In this document: in pieces, positions 1 through 6,409 of the stretch | How the letters are laid out: every line of letters starts with the position of its first letter | How positions within the stretch are numbered: the first letter of the stretch is position 1 | Assembly: GCA_003694875.1 (NCBI GenBank) | Contig: RFJN01000352.1 | Span: 1-6,409, forward strand | DNA length: 6,409 nucleotides | Origin: Planctomycetota bacterium | GTDB taxonomy: Bacteria; Planctomycetota; J058; J103 | Reading direction: 5' to 3' | Made by a program: the position numbers and the translations under genes | Notes under the pieces: model-generated | Told to the model about the DNA's origin: nothing | What the model saw: only the letters and a program-made list of their open reading frames with translations | The model's database searches: none

Positions 1-578
1 ACGTACCACCGGCCACCGCTCCAGGTGAGCTGCCCGCCGGCATTGACGGTGAGGTTGCGGTAGGACTGGTAGTGATAGCCGCCGCTGACGGTGAGATCGG
101 CACCCGAGAGCACGCGCGTGGTGCCGCCGTCGGTCCAGCTGCCGCCGCTCCAGCTGCTGCCGGTGCCCTGCAGCTGCACCTCGCCGGTTCCTCCAAGTGT
201 GCCGCCGCTCTGGGTGAAACTCTGCGTGAACACGCTCGGTCCGCTGCTGCCGTAGATGTTGAGTGTGCCGCCGGTCAGCGCAAACCGCTCGCGTGCGGTG
301 ATCTGATCGACGGACGTCGTGCCCGTCCGGTGGGTCACCAGCACGTCCTGCGGGACGTCGAGGGTCACGATGTCGGTGCTCGAGTTCGGCACCGTTCCGG
401 TCGACCAGTTGGACGCGACGTCCCAGTAGCCGTCTGTTGCGGAAACCCAGTCGAATGTCGCCGCCTCGGCCGGCAGAGGGCCAAGGCAGCAACCGGCCAC
501 GACGAGAAGCAAGGGGGCAACGGCGCGCGCCGAAAGGTGGCGGGCCGCGTCATGACGACGGTGCCGTCGCATGCGCAT
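1..578 (-). CDS. Exported beta-helix-like surface protein, N-terminal part (runs off left edge)
   Basis: Reading the minus strand from an ATG at 578 gives 192 codons with no stop before the window ends, so the C-terminus is missing. GAGGTG at 588-583 is a good Shine-Dalgarno site and favours this ATG over a second ATG at 572. The N-terminus is a signal sequence: a very basic stretch (MRMRRHRR, further Arg/His), then a hydrophobic core ending in VVAGCC. Cleavage could occur after AEA (residues 37-39), or at a lipobox-like VAGC (residues 27-30), which would make it a lipoprotein. The mature part begins with ATFDW, then YWDVASNW, then a TVPN turn (residues 40-65), followed by Gly/Ser/Thr-rich strands such as SGGTL, GGTGEVQL and LTVNAGGQLTWSGG. 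This pattern is typical of secreted or surface right-handed beta-helix, autotransporter-like or PEP-CTERM-type proteins. Family and anchoring cannot be decided without the C-terminus. Confidence 0.8.
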   Translation of the reverse strand, partial: MRMRRHRRHDAARHLSARAVAPLLLVVAGCCLGPLPAEAATFDWVSATDGYWDVASNWSTGTVPNSSTDIVTLDVPQDVLVTHRTGTTSVDQITARERFALTGGTLNIYGSSGPSVFTQSFTQSGGTLGGTGEVQLQGTGSSWSGGSWTDGGTTRVLSGADLTVSGGYHYQSYRNLTVNAGGQLTWSGGRWY

Positions 579-582
579 GGTG

Positions 583-588
583 CACCTC
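583..588 (-). promoter_or_regulatory. Shine-Dalgarno site of the surface-protein gene
   Basis: GAGGTG lies 4 bases before the ATG at 578 (6 bases counting from the GAGG core). It decides the start between two in-frame ATG codons two residues apart. Confidence 0.6.
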
Positions 589-671
589 GCGAAAAGAGCG
601 ATCCCGGATCGATCTCGGTGACGTCAGCGAAGCATGAACCGTGGTTCCACGCGCGACAAGAGGCGAACACC

Positions 672-689
672 GTAAATCGGTCGATTTAC
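672..689. promoter_or_regulatory. AT-rich palindrome, possible operator
   Basis: The sequence is GTAAATCG-GT-CGATTTAC, a perfect 8-base inverted repeat with a 2-base centre. It lies about 95 bases upstream of the surface-protein start. It is an AT-rich island in very GC-rich DNA, as expected for the site of a dimeric regulator. No convincing -10/-35 pair was found beside it, so the role is inferred from symmetry and position only. Confidence 0.35.
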
Positions 690-811
690 TCGGTTAGCCC
701 GAGGAGTCAGCGTGTCGTTCCGCCTGCCGTCCCGCTTCGATGTGCAGGCCTCGTCGTTCCGGCGAAAACGGCAGGTGCCCCGTCGAGTTGCCGCCGCGGC
801 ATGGGCCGGCA

Positions 812-857
812 GGCGAACCCGGCACGGCAGCCCGGGCGGAGTCGGGGCGAACCCGGC
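812..857. repeat. Direct repeat pair GGCGAACCCGGC
   Basis: Two identical 12-base copies lie at 812-823 and 846-857, with start points 34 bases apart, inside the gene-free stretch. No further copy was noticed in the window. Short GC-rich repeats arise easily by chance in this composition, so function is unproven. Confidence 0.4.
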
Positions 858-971
858 GCGGACGCCGGGCGCAGCCGTCGTCGGTGGTTTCGTCCCCGAC
901 GGTCGGCGGTGCACAGGATCGCGGGGCAGTGCCAGAGGTGGGCAGAGAACGGCACTCGGGAGGGCCGCCGG

Positions 972-990
972 GCGGCGCGAGGCGCGCCGC
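972..990 (-). terminator. GC-rich hairpin downstream of the six-gene unit (weak terminator candidate)
   Basis: GCGGCGCG and CGCGCCGC form a perfect 8-base stem around a 3-base loop, 64-82 bases past the stop of the last minus-strand gene. A second small dyad (GAGCGC-G-GCGCTC, 1023-1035) lies closer to the stop. Neither is followed by a T-run in the direction of transcription, so a classical intrinsic terminator is not supported. It could stabilise the mRNA 3' end. Confidence 0.25.
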
Positions 991-1053
991 GGCCGTCCCT
1001 GGCGCCGTCGGCAGGTCACCGCGAGCGCGGCGCTCTGCCGGTACAAATACGGG

Positions 1054-1359
1054 TCAGCCCAGTTCGCGGCCGGTCTTGTTCTGCAGCCACTCGGCGCAGA
1101 AGAGGTTCATGCGCTCGAGCACCTTCGGGTCGCCGGCCGGCTCGCCGAAGAACTCCTCGTACAGCGCCGCGAGCAGCTCCTTGCCGTGCTCCCGCAGCTC
1201 CGGCGGCAGCCGCAGCGTCAGCTCGCCGTGCACGTTGTCCCAGGCGACGAAGCCGCTGCCGCCGCCGCCCTCGCCCCCCTCCTTGCTCGCGAGGTACTCG
1301 TCGTAGCTCTCGGGAAACTGGTCCCGGATGTAGTCGCCGCCGCCGAAGGTTCCCGACAT
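1054..1359 (-). CDS. Unrecognised 101-aa protein, last gene of the unit
   Basis: I do not recognise this family. The start is the ATG at 1359, preceded by the strong ribosome site GGAGGAGGT with 7 bases of spacing. A GTG three codons upstream overlaps that site and is unlikely to be used. Visible layout: an N-terminal segment rich in Gly and aromatic or acidic residues (MSGTFGGGDYIRDQFPESYDEYL); an acidic Gly-rich linker (residues 25-36); a short strand with the sequence GELTLRLPPEL (residues 45-55); then two probably amphipathic helices (residues 53-70 and 78-95) with a single Cys near residue 88. There is no signal peptide or membrane span, so it is probably cytoplasmic. It starts 18 bases after the pentapeptide-repeat gene, which places it in the same transcript. 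A partner or accessory subunit of that protein is a guess from position. Confidence 0.8.
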   Translation of the reverse strand: MSGTFGGGDYIRDQFPESYDEYLASKEGGEGGGGSGFVAWDNVHGELTLRLPPELREHGKELLAALYEEFFGEPAGDPKVLERMNLFCAEWLQNKTGRELG

Positions 1360-1377
1360 CGCTCGCACCTCCTCCGA

Positions 1378-2109
1378 TCAGTCCCAGACCGCGCCGGCGG
1401 TGCTCGCCTTGGCGAACGAGGTGCCCGCGTGCCGGCCGCCGCGCAACACGGCGCCTTCGAGGTTGGCGTCGAAGAGCTTCACGTTGAGCAGATCACAACC
1501 CTGCAGGTTGGCGCCGGCGAGGTTCGCGCCCGACAGATCGACGTTCATGAGCAGCGCGCCCTCGAGGTTCGCCTCGCGCAGGTTGGCGTCCTGCAGATCG
1601 CAGTCCATGATCACCGCCCGCCGCAGATCCACCCGCAGCAGCGACGCGTTGCCGAGCTGCGGATCGGAGAAGCGCACGTGCATGAGCACGGCAAGCGGCA
1701 TGCGCGCACCGTACAGGTCGGTGCTGATGAAGCGGCCCCCCATGAGGCGCACCCCCTGCATGCGCGCGTTGGCGAGTGAGCTGCCCTCGAAGTCGGTGGA
1801 GAACAGGCTCGCGCCCTCGAGGTTGCACTCGATCAGGTCGGTGCCGACGAACCGGCAGCGCTCCACCGAGGCGTCGGGCAGCCGCGCTCCGCGCAGCTTC
1901 ACGCCGCGGCTGAGCGTGCCGTGCCACCAGCTGCGCTCGAGATCGGCCTGCGAGAGGTCGCAGTTGGTCAGGGTGCTGTCGTGCACGCGCACCTCGGCGA
2001 GCGAGGCGTTGGGCAACGCCACCTCCCGGAGCACGTCCTCCTCGAGCGCACGCGCGCGCCGCAGCCGATCGAGCAATTCGTGCTGCGAGTAGCGACCGTA
2101 TTCGGTCAA
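1378..2109 (-). CDS. Pentapeptide-repeat protein, 243 aa, long uninterrupted beta-helix
   Basis: Residues 1-33 look helical and charged. From Leu37 the chain keeps an exact five-residue register to Trp242. The central position is almost always Leu, Phe, Met, Ile or Val. The position two residues before it is always small (Ala, Ser, Thr, Cys, Val, Gly, one Pro). Typical units are CDL, ANL, GANL and TDF. That is 42 consecutive units, about ten and a half coils of the right-handed quadrilateral beta-helix known for this family, with no loop insertion. Deviations at the central position are Trp62, Ser67, His227 and Thr237. The start is TTG at 2109, with GGGAG 7 bases upstream and the previous stop only 3 bases away, so translation is probably coupled. 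Family members include DNA-mimicking gyrase-binding proteins (Qnr, MfpA), but many have unknown roles. Here a scaffold or binding module for the neighbouring ATPase system is inferred from context only. Confidence 0.93.
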   Translation of the reverse strand: MTEYGRYSQHELLDRLRRARALEEDVLREVALPNASLAEVRVHDSTLTNCDLSQADLERSWWHGTLSRGVKLRGARLPDASVERCRFVGTDLIECNLEGASLFSTDFEGSSLANARMQGVRLMGGRFISTDLYGARMPLAVLMHVRFSDPQLGNASLLRVDLRRAVIMDCDLQDANLREANLEGALLMNVDLSGANLAGANLQGCDLLNVKLFDANLEGAVLRGGRHAGTSFAKASTAGAVWD

Positions 2110-2112
2110 GGC

Positions 2113-2319
2113 TCAGCTCCCGTGTTGCTCGATGTGGCGACCGTAGGTCACCTCCGTCTCGTAGTACTCGCCCGTCTTGCGGCGGTCCTTGACGATGCCG
2201 AGCGCCTCCTCGAGCTCCTTGGTGATCTCGAGGCACTTCTCGCCCTTGACCCCCTTGACCTCGAAGCTCACGTTCCCGTCGTCGTCGATCGTGATCTCGA
2301 TTTCGTGCCTGTTCGCCAC
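2113..2319 (-). CDS. DUF2997 family small protein
   Basis: This 68-aa protein opens with an acidic strand-turn-strand (EIEITIDDDGNVSFEVKGV), then GEKCLEITKELEEALG, a helix starting at Cys29. A charged tail (KDRRKTGEYYETEVTYG) follows. The hairpin, the VKGVKGEKC segment and the helix ending in LEEALG match what I know of DUF2997, a family without known function that often neighbours Ycf35/DUF1257 genes. The start is GTG at 2319; the site TAGGGG, overlapping the stop of the previous gene, sits 7 bases before it. The gap to that gene is 10 bases, and only 3 bases separate its stop from the next gene's start. It is probably a cytoplasmic partner of the preceding Ycf35-like protein. The family call is from memory of its pattern, not from a search. 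Confidence 0.85.
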   Translation of the reverse strand: MANRHEIEITIDDDGNVSFEVKGVKGEKCLEITKELEEALGIVKDRRKTGEYYETEVTYGRHIEQHGS

Positions 2320-2329
2320 GGCTTCGCCC

Positions 2330-2719
2330 CTAACCCCATTTCCCGATGCGGATGTGGATCTGCTGCTTCTCGTCGACCTTCTCCTCGTCGACGACGTAGC
2401 CCTTCTGCTTGATCTGCTCCATGACGTTCTCGTACGCGTACTCCTTGAGGATCTTCTTCATGAACGTCTTCTGGTCGATCCCCGCGTGCGTCTCGAGGTT
2501 CTCCCAGTCGCAGACGAAGGAGTACACGTCGCCGGTCTTCTTGATGCCGATGTCGATCGAACTCTTGGTGTCGATCACCAGATCGGCCTCGATCACCTCG
2601 TTGCGGTAGCCGCGGACGTGTGTCACCCCCTCCTTGATCTTGAAGCCGAGCTTCTTGAGCGCCCGCTTCAGGATCACGAGGTTCTTGATCTGGGTCTCGA
2701 CCGTGGTGAAGTGCGACAT
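2330..2719 (-). CDS. ycf35: Ycf35-like (DUF1257) protein
   Basis: The 129-aa product starts MSHFTTVETQIKNLVILKRALKKLG in outline, the hallmark N-terminus of Ycf35/DUF1257 proteins, and has the usual family length. A longer frame exists upstream, but its extra 37 residues are Arg/Cys-rich and overlap the end of the ATPase gene, so the MSHF start at 2719 is chosen. The ribosome site before it is weak (purine-rich GAGACGAGAC). After the N-terminal helix come strands (EVIEADLVID, SIDIGIKKTGDVYSFVCDW), a central helical part with Tyr/Lys (residues 82-107), and a C-terminal strand IHIRIGKWG. The family is found in plastid genomes, cyanobacteria and scattered other bacteria, without an established biochemical role. 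It lies between the Ycf46-type ATPase and the DUF2997 gene. A role as adaptor or substrate-recognition partner of the ATPase is inference. Confidence 0.92.
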   Translation of the reverse strand: MSHFTTVETQIKNLVILKRALKKLGFKIKEGVTHVRGYRNEVIEADLVIDTKSSIDIGIKKTGDVYSFVCDWENLETHAGIDQKTFMKKILKEYAYENVMEQIKQKGYVVDEEKVDEKQQIHIRIGKWG

Positions 2720-2765
2720 GTCGTCTCGTCTCTTTCCGTCAATTTCCGGTGTCTGCTGGTGCGCC

Positions 2766-4388
<1,623 letters not shown>

Positions 4389-4454
4389 GTTCCGTTCCCG
4401 CTTCGTGGTGGATGCGATCGTTCCCGTCTCCCGCCTCGCGGCGCGACGACCCGG

Positions 4455-4958
4455 TCAGTCGAGCTCGAGGCTCTTGAAGCGCGTCTTGATGTCGTTGAGC
4501 GCCTCCTGCTGCGCCTCGGTCAGCGAGGGCTCGGCCGCCTTGCGGCGCTCGGCCTCCGGTCGGGGCGCGCCGGCCGGCTTCGGACCGGGCGGCGGCTTGA
4601 CCGGGGCGGTCGCGGCGACGAACTCCGAGGTCACCCGCTCGCCGAAGGTGATCTTCTGGTTGTCCACCCGCAGCACCACCCGGTCGTTGTCGACGTGGAA
4701 GTAGCCGAGTTCCTTCAGGTTGGGGAGACGGCGCTTGAGCTGGTCGATCAGCTTGGAGAAGGTCAGCTCCTCCTGCTGCCCGCCGACATCACCGAGCTTG
4801 CCGTCGCGCTCGCCCGGCAGGTTGAACGGCATGGTGCCGTCGAGCACGTACTGCTTGGTCAGGTAGCTCAGCATGTCGATGAGTTCGGCCTTGTCGAACC
4901 GCTCGTACGAGCGGGCGATGTCCTCGATCGTGGTGCGGCTGTTTTCGTGGCGCGGCAT
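4455..4958 (-). CDS. Unrecognised 167-aa protein, first gene of the unit
   Basis: I do not recognise a family. The start is ATG at 4958, with GAGGAAGAG about 8 bases upstream; it is the first gene after the promoter at 5072-5100. Visible layout: an N-terminal helical part (residues 10-40, ...IEDIARSYERFDKAELIDML...), a Gly/Asp-rich turn (49-60), and a basic helix with the core FSKLIDQLKRRLPNLKEL (residues 67-84). A short beta hairpin of hydrophobic strands follows (GYFHVDNDRVVLRVDNQKITFG, split by turns; residues 85-106). Then come a Pro/Ala-rich linker (118-145) and a C-terminal helix ending FKSLELD. The folded part plus flexible linker plus terminal helix resembles an adaptor that docks by its tail. 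There is no signal peptide or membrane span. Its position next to the Ycf46-type ATPase suggests a partner of that enzyme; this is inference. Confidence 0.85.
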   Translation of the reverse strand: MPRHENSRTTIEDIARSYERFDKAELIDMLSYLTKQYVLDGTMPFNLPGERDGKLGDVGGQQEELTFSKLIDQLKRRLPNLKELGYFHVDNDRVVLRVDNQKITFGERVTSEFVAATAPVKPPPGPKPAGAPRPEAERRKAAEPSLTEAQQEALNDIKTRFKSLELD

Positions 4959-5065
4959 CGAATGCGCTCTTCCTCGTGCTGGGCTCCGGTTGGCAACGTC
5001 CCGGCGGCCGCCCGGTCGCCGCCGGACGGCGCCCGCGCGTGCGCCGGACGCTCTCCCTCTCGTGA
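4959..5065 (-). promoter_or_regulatory. Predicted 5' leader of the six-gene transcript, with hairpin
   Basis: If transcription starts about 7 bases after the -10 box, the leader is close to 107 bases. It contains a perfect 8-base stem (arms 5018-5025 and 5001-5008, loop of 9 bases, CCGGCGGC pairing with GCCGCCGG), ending 42 bases before the ATG. No U-run follows the stem, so it is not a classical attenuator. It does not match any riboswitch I know. Confidence 0.35.
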
Positions 5066-5071
5066 CGCTCG

Positions 5072-5100
5072 ATGATAGCCCCGCCCGATGGCCGTGTCAA
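5072..5100 (-). promoter_or_regulatory. Sigma-70 promoter of the six-gene unit
   Basis: On the minus strand, TTGACA (5100-5095) and TATCAT (5077-5072) are separated by exactly 17 bases. The -35 box is the consensus, and the -10 box differs at one base. Both are AT-rich islands in a very GC-rich background. Transcription would start near 5065 and lead into the gene at 4958. A promoter this close to consensus suggests substantial basal expression unless repressed. Confidence 0.85.
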
Positions 5101-5195
5101 AACGAGTTCGAGGGGTGTGGGGCGCTTCCAACTCCATGCATTTTCGGCGGTTCGGATCGCGCGGCGGCGCGGCTCGAGCGGGCGGCGAACCCCCC

Positions 5196-5213
5196 GGTGC
5201 GCGCGGGCGCACC
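5196..5213. repeat. Perfect inverted repeat between the divergent promoters
   Basis: GGTGCGC-GCGG-GCGCACC has 7-base arms and a 4-base centre, about midway between the two -35 boxes. It could be a regulator site or a chance GC-rich dyad. No T-run accompanies it, so it is not a terminator. Confidence 0.3.
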
Positions 5214-5237
5214 CGCCGCGGTACCGCGTCCGCGTCG

Positions 5238-5280
5238 TGCCGCAGTGCCAAGCGGCAGAAAAGGTTCCGGTGTCGGCAGA
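5238..5280. promoter_or_regulatory. Repeated TGCCGC/CGGCAGA elements upstream of the plus-strand promoter
   Basis: TGCCGC (5238-5243) is inverted against GCGGCA (5252-5257) with 8 bases between. CGGCAGA occurs twice in direct orientation at 5253-5259 and 5274-5280. The two direct copies start 21 bases apart, two DNA helical turns, and the second ends 5 bases before the -35 box. This arrangement suits cooperative binding of a regulator on one face of the DNA. The role is inferred. Confidence 0.35.
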
Positions 5281-5285
5281 GCTCG

Positions 5286-5314
5286 TTGCATGCGCTCTCG
5301 AGCGCCTCTACAAT
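5286..5314 (+). promoter_or_regulatory. Sigma-70 promoter of the low-complexity-protein gene
   Basis: TTGCAT (5286-5291) and TACAAT (5309-5314) are separated by 17 bases on the plus strand. Transcription would start near 5321, giving a leader of about 34 bases before the ATG at 5355. It is divergent from the promoter at 5072-5100, with about 185 bases between the two -35 boxes. Confidence 0.75.
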
Positions 5315-5339
5315 GGGGGCGCCGGAGCGTCGAACCCCC

Positions 5340-5345
5340 AGGAGG
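5340..5345 (+). promoter_or_regulatory. Shine-Dalgarno site AGGAGG
   Basis: AGGAGG is a full-consensus ribosome site 9 bases before the ATG at 5355. It fixes the reading frame of the long low-complexity gene, where several overlapping frames are open by chance. Confidence 0.8.
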
Positions 5346-5354
5346 CAGCGCCCC

Positions 5355-6409
5355 ATGACCCAGATCCAGGTCGGTACCCTGCTGATCCGCATGGTTCCCG
5401 CGGACGCCCAGCAGCGCAAGCGCGCCCGCCACGTGCCGGGGCTGCCCACGCGGGCGGAGCCGCGGACCGGAGGGGCGGGAACGCAGCGGTTCGCCGACGG
5501 GATGCTGCGCCGCCACGGCCTGCGGGCGCCGGCGCAGACCGAAGCCGAGGCCGCGCCGGCTGCTCTCGCCCTCCAGCGCAGCGCCGCACGGCGTCTCGCG
5601 GTCAGCACGCGCGCCCTCGCACGCGTCCAGCGCATGCTCGGCAGCACGGCGTTGCACGCGCCGGTGCGCCGCAAGCCGCGGGCGGCGGCACCACTTCGTG
5701 CCGCGCGGGGCGCGGGCGGGGCCGGGCGTGGGCTCGAGCCCGCGTCCGTGCCGGAGAAGAAGGAGACGGGCGGCGGCGTCGCGCAGGCGGCCGAGGGCCG
5801 TACGGACGCTGCCGGACGGTCGCCTGTCGTGGCGGAGACGGTGCGGGCGGGCGAGCCGGCGACGGCCGCTGCCGGCCTCGCAGGGGAACGCGCGGGAGGG
5901 CGGCCTGCTGTCGCCGGGAGCGAATCGGCCGTACGGCCCGACGAGACCGCCGGTGCACGCGAGGCGGGTGCGTCGCGGGTGGCCACCATCGAGAACCCGA
6001 AGGCGGCCGGCGGGACCGACGGCGACAGGAAGCCCGTGTCCGGCGAGCAGAGCGACAGGGCGCCGGCTGCGGCCGCGCTGGGCCTGGGGGCGGCGACGGC
6101 GGCGGCGACCGGAGGTGTCGCGGCGCTCGACGGTGGACAGCCCGAGCCGCAGCCCGCTGCGGAACCGGGCGCCGCGGCGCGGGGTGAGGCGGTTCGGGGC
6201 GAGGACGTGTCGGCGTCGAGCGAGCAGCGCGAGGGCGAACCGGCTTCCGGGTCGCTGCACGCCTCGGACGAGGGGGCGGCTGCCGTCGAGGCCGAGGCCG
6301 AGACAGCCGATGCGGAAGCGGAGGTGGTGGCGTCCGGCGGCGCCGGAGGCGCGGGCGGCCAGGACGATGCCGCGCTCGCCGGAGGTGGAGCCGGCGGTGG
6401 CGAACTCGA
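5355..6409 (+). CDS. Ala/Gly-rich low-complexity protein, N-terminal 351 codons (runs off right edge)
   Basis: The frame from ATG 5355 has no stop to the end of the window. It is chosen over competing open frames because it alone follows a -35/-10 pair and an AGGAGG site at proper spacing. I recognise no family. Residues 1-20 (MTQIQVGTLLIRMVPADAQQ) are the most ordered-looking part. Residues 21-125 are strongly basic (RKRARH, RRHG, RRKPR) with a possibly helical stretch LQRSAARRLAVSTRALARVQRML (residues 73-95, in outline). Residues 126-235 are mixed-charge and disordered. An Ala/Gly-rich uncharged stretch spans about 236-258 and could be a poor membrane segment or just low complexity. From 260 on the chain is acidic (EAEAETADAEAE) and Gly-rich. 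Such a chain is probably intrinsically disordered. It shares the control region with the six-gene unit in the opposite direction, so shared regulation is possible. Confidence 0.7.
   Translation, partial: MTQIQVGTLLIRMVPADAQQRKRARHVPGLPTRAEPRTGGAGTQRFADGMLRRHGLRAPAQTEAEAAPAALALQRSAARRLAVSTRALARVQRMLGSTALHAPVRRKPRAAAPLRAARGAGGAGRGLEPASVPEKKETGGGVAQAAEGRTDAAGRSPVVAETVRAGEPATAAAGLAGERAGGRPAVAGSESAVRPDETAGAREAGASRVATIENPKAAGGTDGDRKPVSGEQSDRAPAAAALGLGAATAAATGGVAALDGGQPEPQPAAEPGAAARGEAVRGEDVSASSEQREGEPASGSLHASDEGAAAVEAEAETADAEAEVVASGGAGGAGGQDDAALAGGGAGGGEL

Larger units (their letters stand above)
590..1053. other. Gene-free stretch between the surface-protein gene and the six-gene unit
   Basis: I see no credible gene in these roughly 460 bases. 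Open frames on both strands read as Arg/Pro/Ala-rich noise, lack a ribosome site, and in one case continue antisense into the flanking genes. What it holds: the palindrome at 672-689; a small dyad CGTGG-TT-CCACG at 640-651; the 12-base direct repeat GGCGAACCCGGC at 812-823 and 846-857; and a GC-rich 8-base-arm hairpin at 972-990. It should contain the promoter of the surface-protein gene and the 3' end of the six-gene transcript, but neither is obvious. Confidence 0.5.

Noticed and set aside
610..670. Possible -35 TTGTCG with downstream -10 for the surface-protein gene
   Set aside because: At 17-18 bases spacing the -10 would read CATGCT or ATGCTT, too far from TATAAT to call.
624..1046. 140-codon minus-strand open frame in the gap between the unit and the surface-protein gene
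   Set aside because: The product is Arg/Pro-rich without a hydrophobic core. It spans the palindrome and hairpins and no Shine-Dalgarno site was seen.
72..1487. 471-codon plus-strand open frame rich in Arg/Ala
   Set aside because: It is antisense to the surface protein, the 101-aa gene and part of the pentapeptide gene, its product is Arg/Ala/Pro noise, and it has no ribosome site.
1493..2236. Minus-strand 247-codon frame overlapping the pentapeptide gene
   Set aside because: It is a shifted frame of the pentapeptide and DUF2997 genes. The Arg/Gly/Ala product lacks any motif, while the other frame gives a perfect pentapeptide register.
5072..6187. 371-codon plus-strand frame starting at 5072
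   Set aside because: It starts upstream of the plus-strand promoter, has no ribosome site, ends in Arg/Gly noise and is out of frame with the gene from 5355.
5097..6260. 387-codon minus-strand frame (and a similar 373-codon frame at 4868-5989)
   Set aside because: Both cross the divergent promoters and are antisense to the frame from 5355, which has a promoter and a consensus ribosome site.

Overview
The window is GC-rich DNA and holds eight protein-coding genes. Two of them run off the ends, and neither of those two closes with a stop inside the window. Near-consensus sigma-70 promoters, strong Shine-Dalgarno sites and a secreted beta-helix-type protein suggest a GC-rich Gram-negative bacterium, plausibly a proteobacterium. 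I cannot name a genus. No RNA gene, CRISPR array or insertion sequence was seen.

Layout, left to right. (1) Bases 1-578, minus strand: N-terminal 192 codons of an exported Gly/Ser/Thr-rich, probably beta-helical surface protein that runs off the left edge. (2) Bases 590-1053: about 460 bases with no convincing gene, containing a short palindrome, a 12-base direct repeat and GC-rich hairpins. (3) Bases 1054-4958, minus strand: six tightly packed genes. In transcription order they are an unrecognised 167-aa protein, a Ycf46-type AAA ATPase, a Ycf35/DUF1257 protein, a small DUF2997 protein, a pentapeptide-repeat protein, and an unrecognised 101-aa protein. (4) Bases 4959-5354: a divergent control region with one sigma-70 promoter per direction. 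(5) Bases 5355-6409, plus strand: a long Ala/Gly/Glu/Arg-rich low-complexity protein, open at the right edge.

The centre of interest is the six-gene unit. It starts from a promoter with a perfect -35 (TTGACA), a 17-base spacer and TATCAT. The last four genes are separated by only 3 to 18 bases, and two of them use GTG and TTG starts. It joins two protein families first named as conserved plastid reading frames (Ycf46 and Ycf35) with DUF2997, a beta-helix pentapeptide protein and two orphan proteins. My inference is that the AAA ATPase is the motor of a multi-subunit remodelling machine. In that picture the Ycf35/DUF2997 pair would be adaptors or substrate-binding parts, and the pentapeptide protein a rigid binding module or a DNA mimic. 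None of this function is shown by the sequence alone. The divergent low-complexity gene shares the control region and may or may not belong to the same system.
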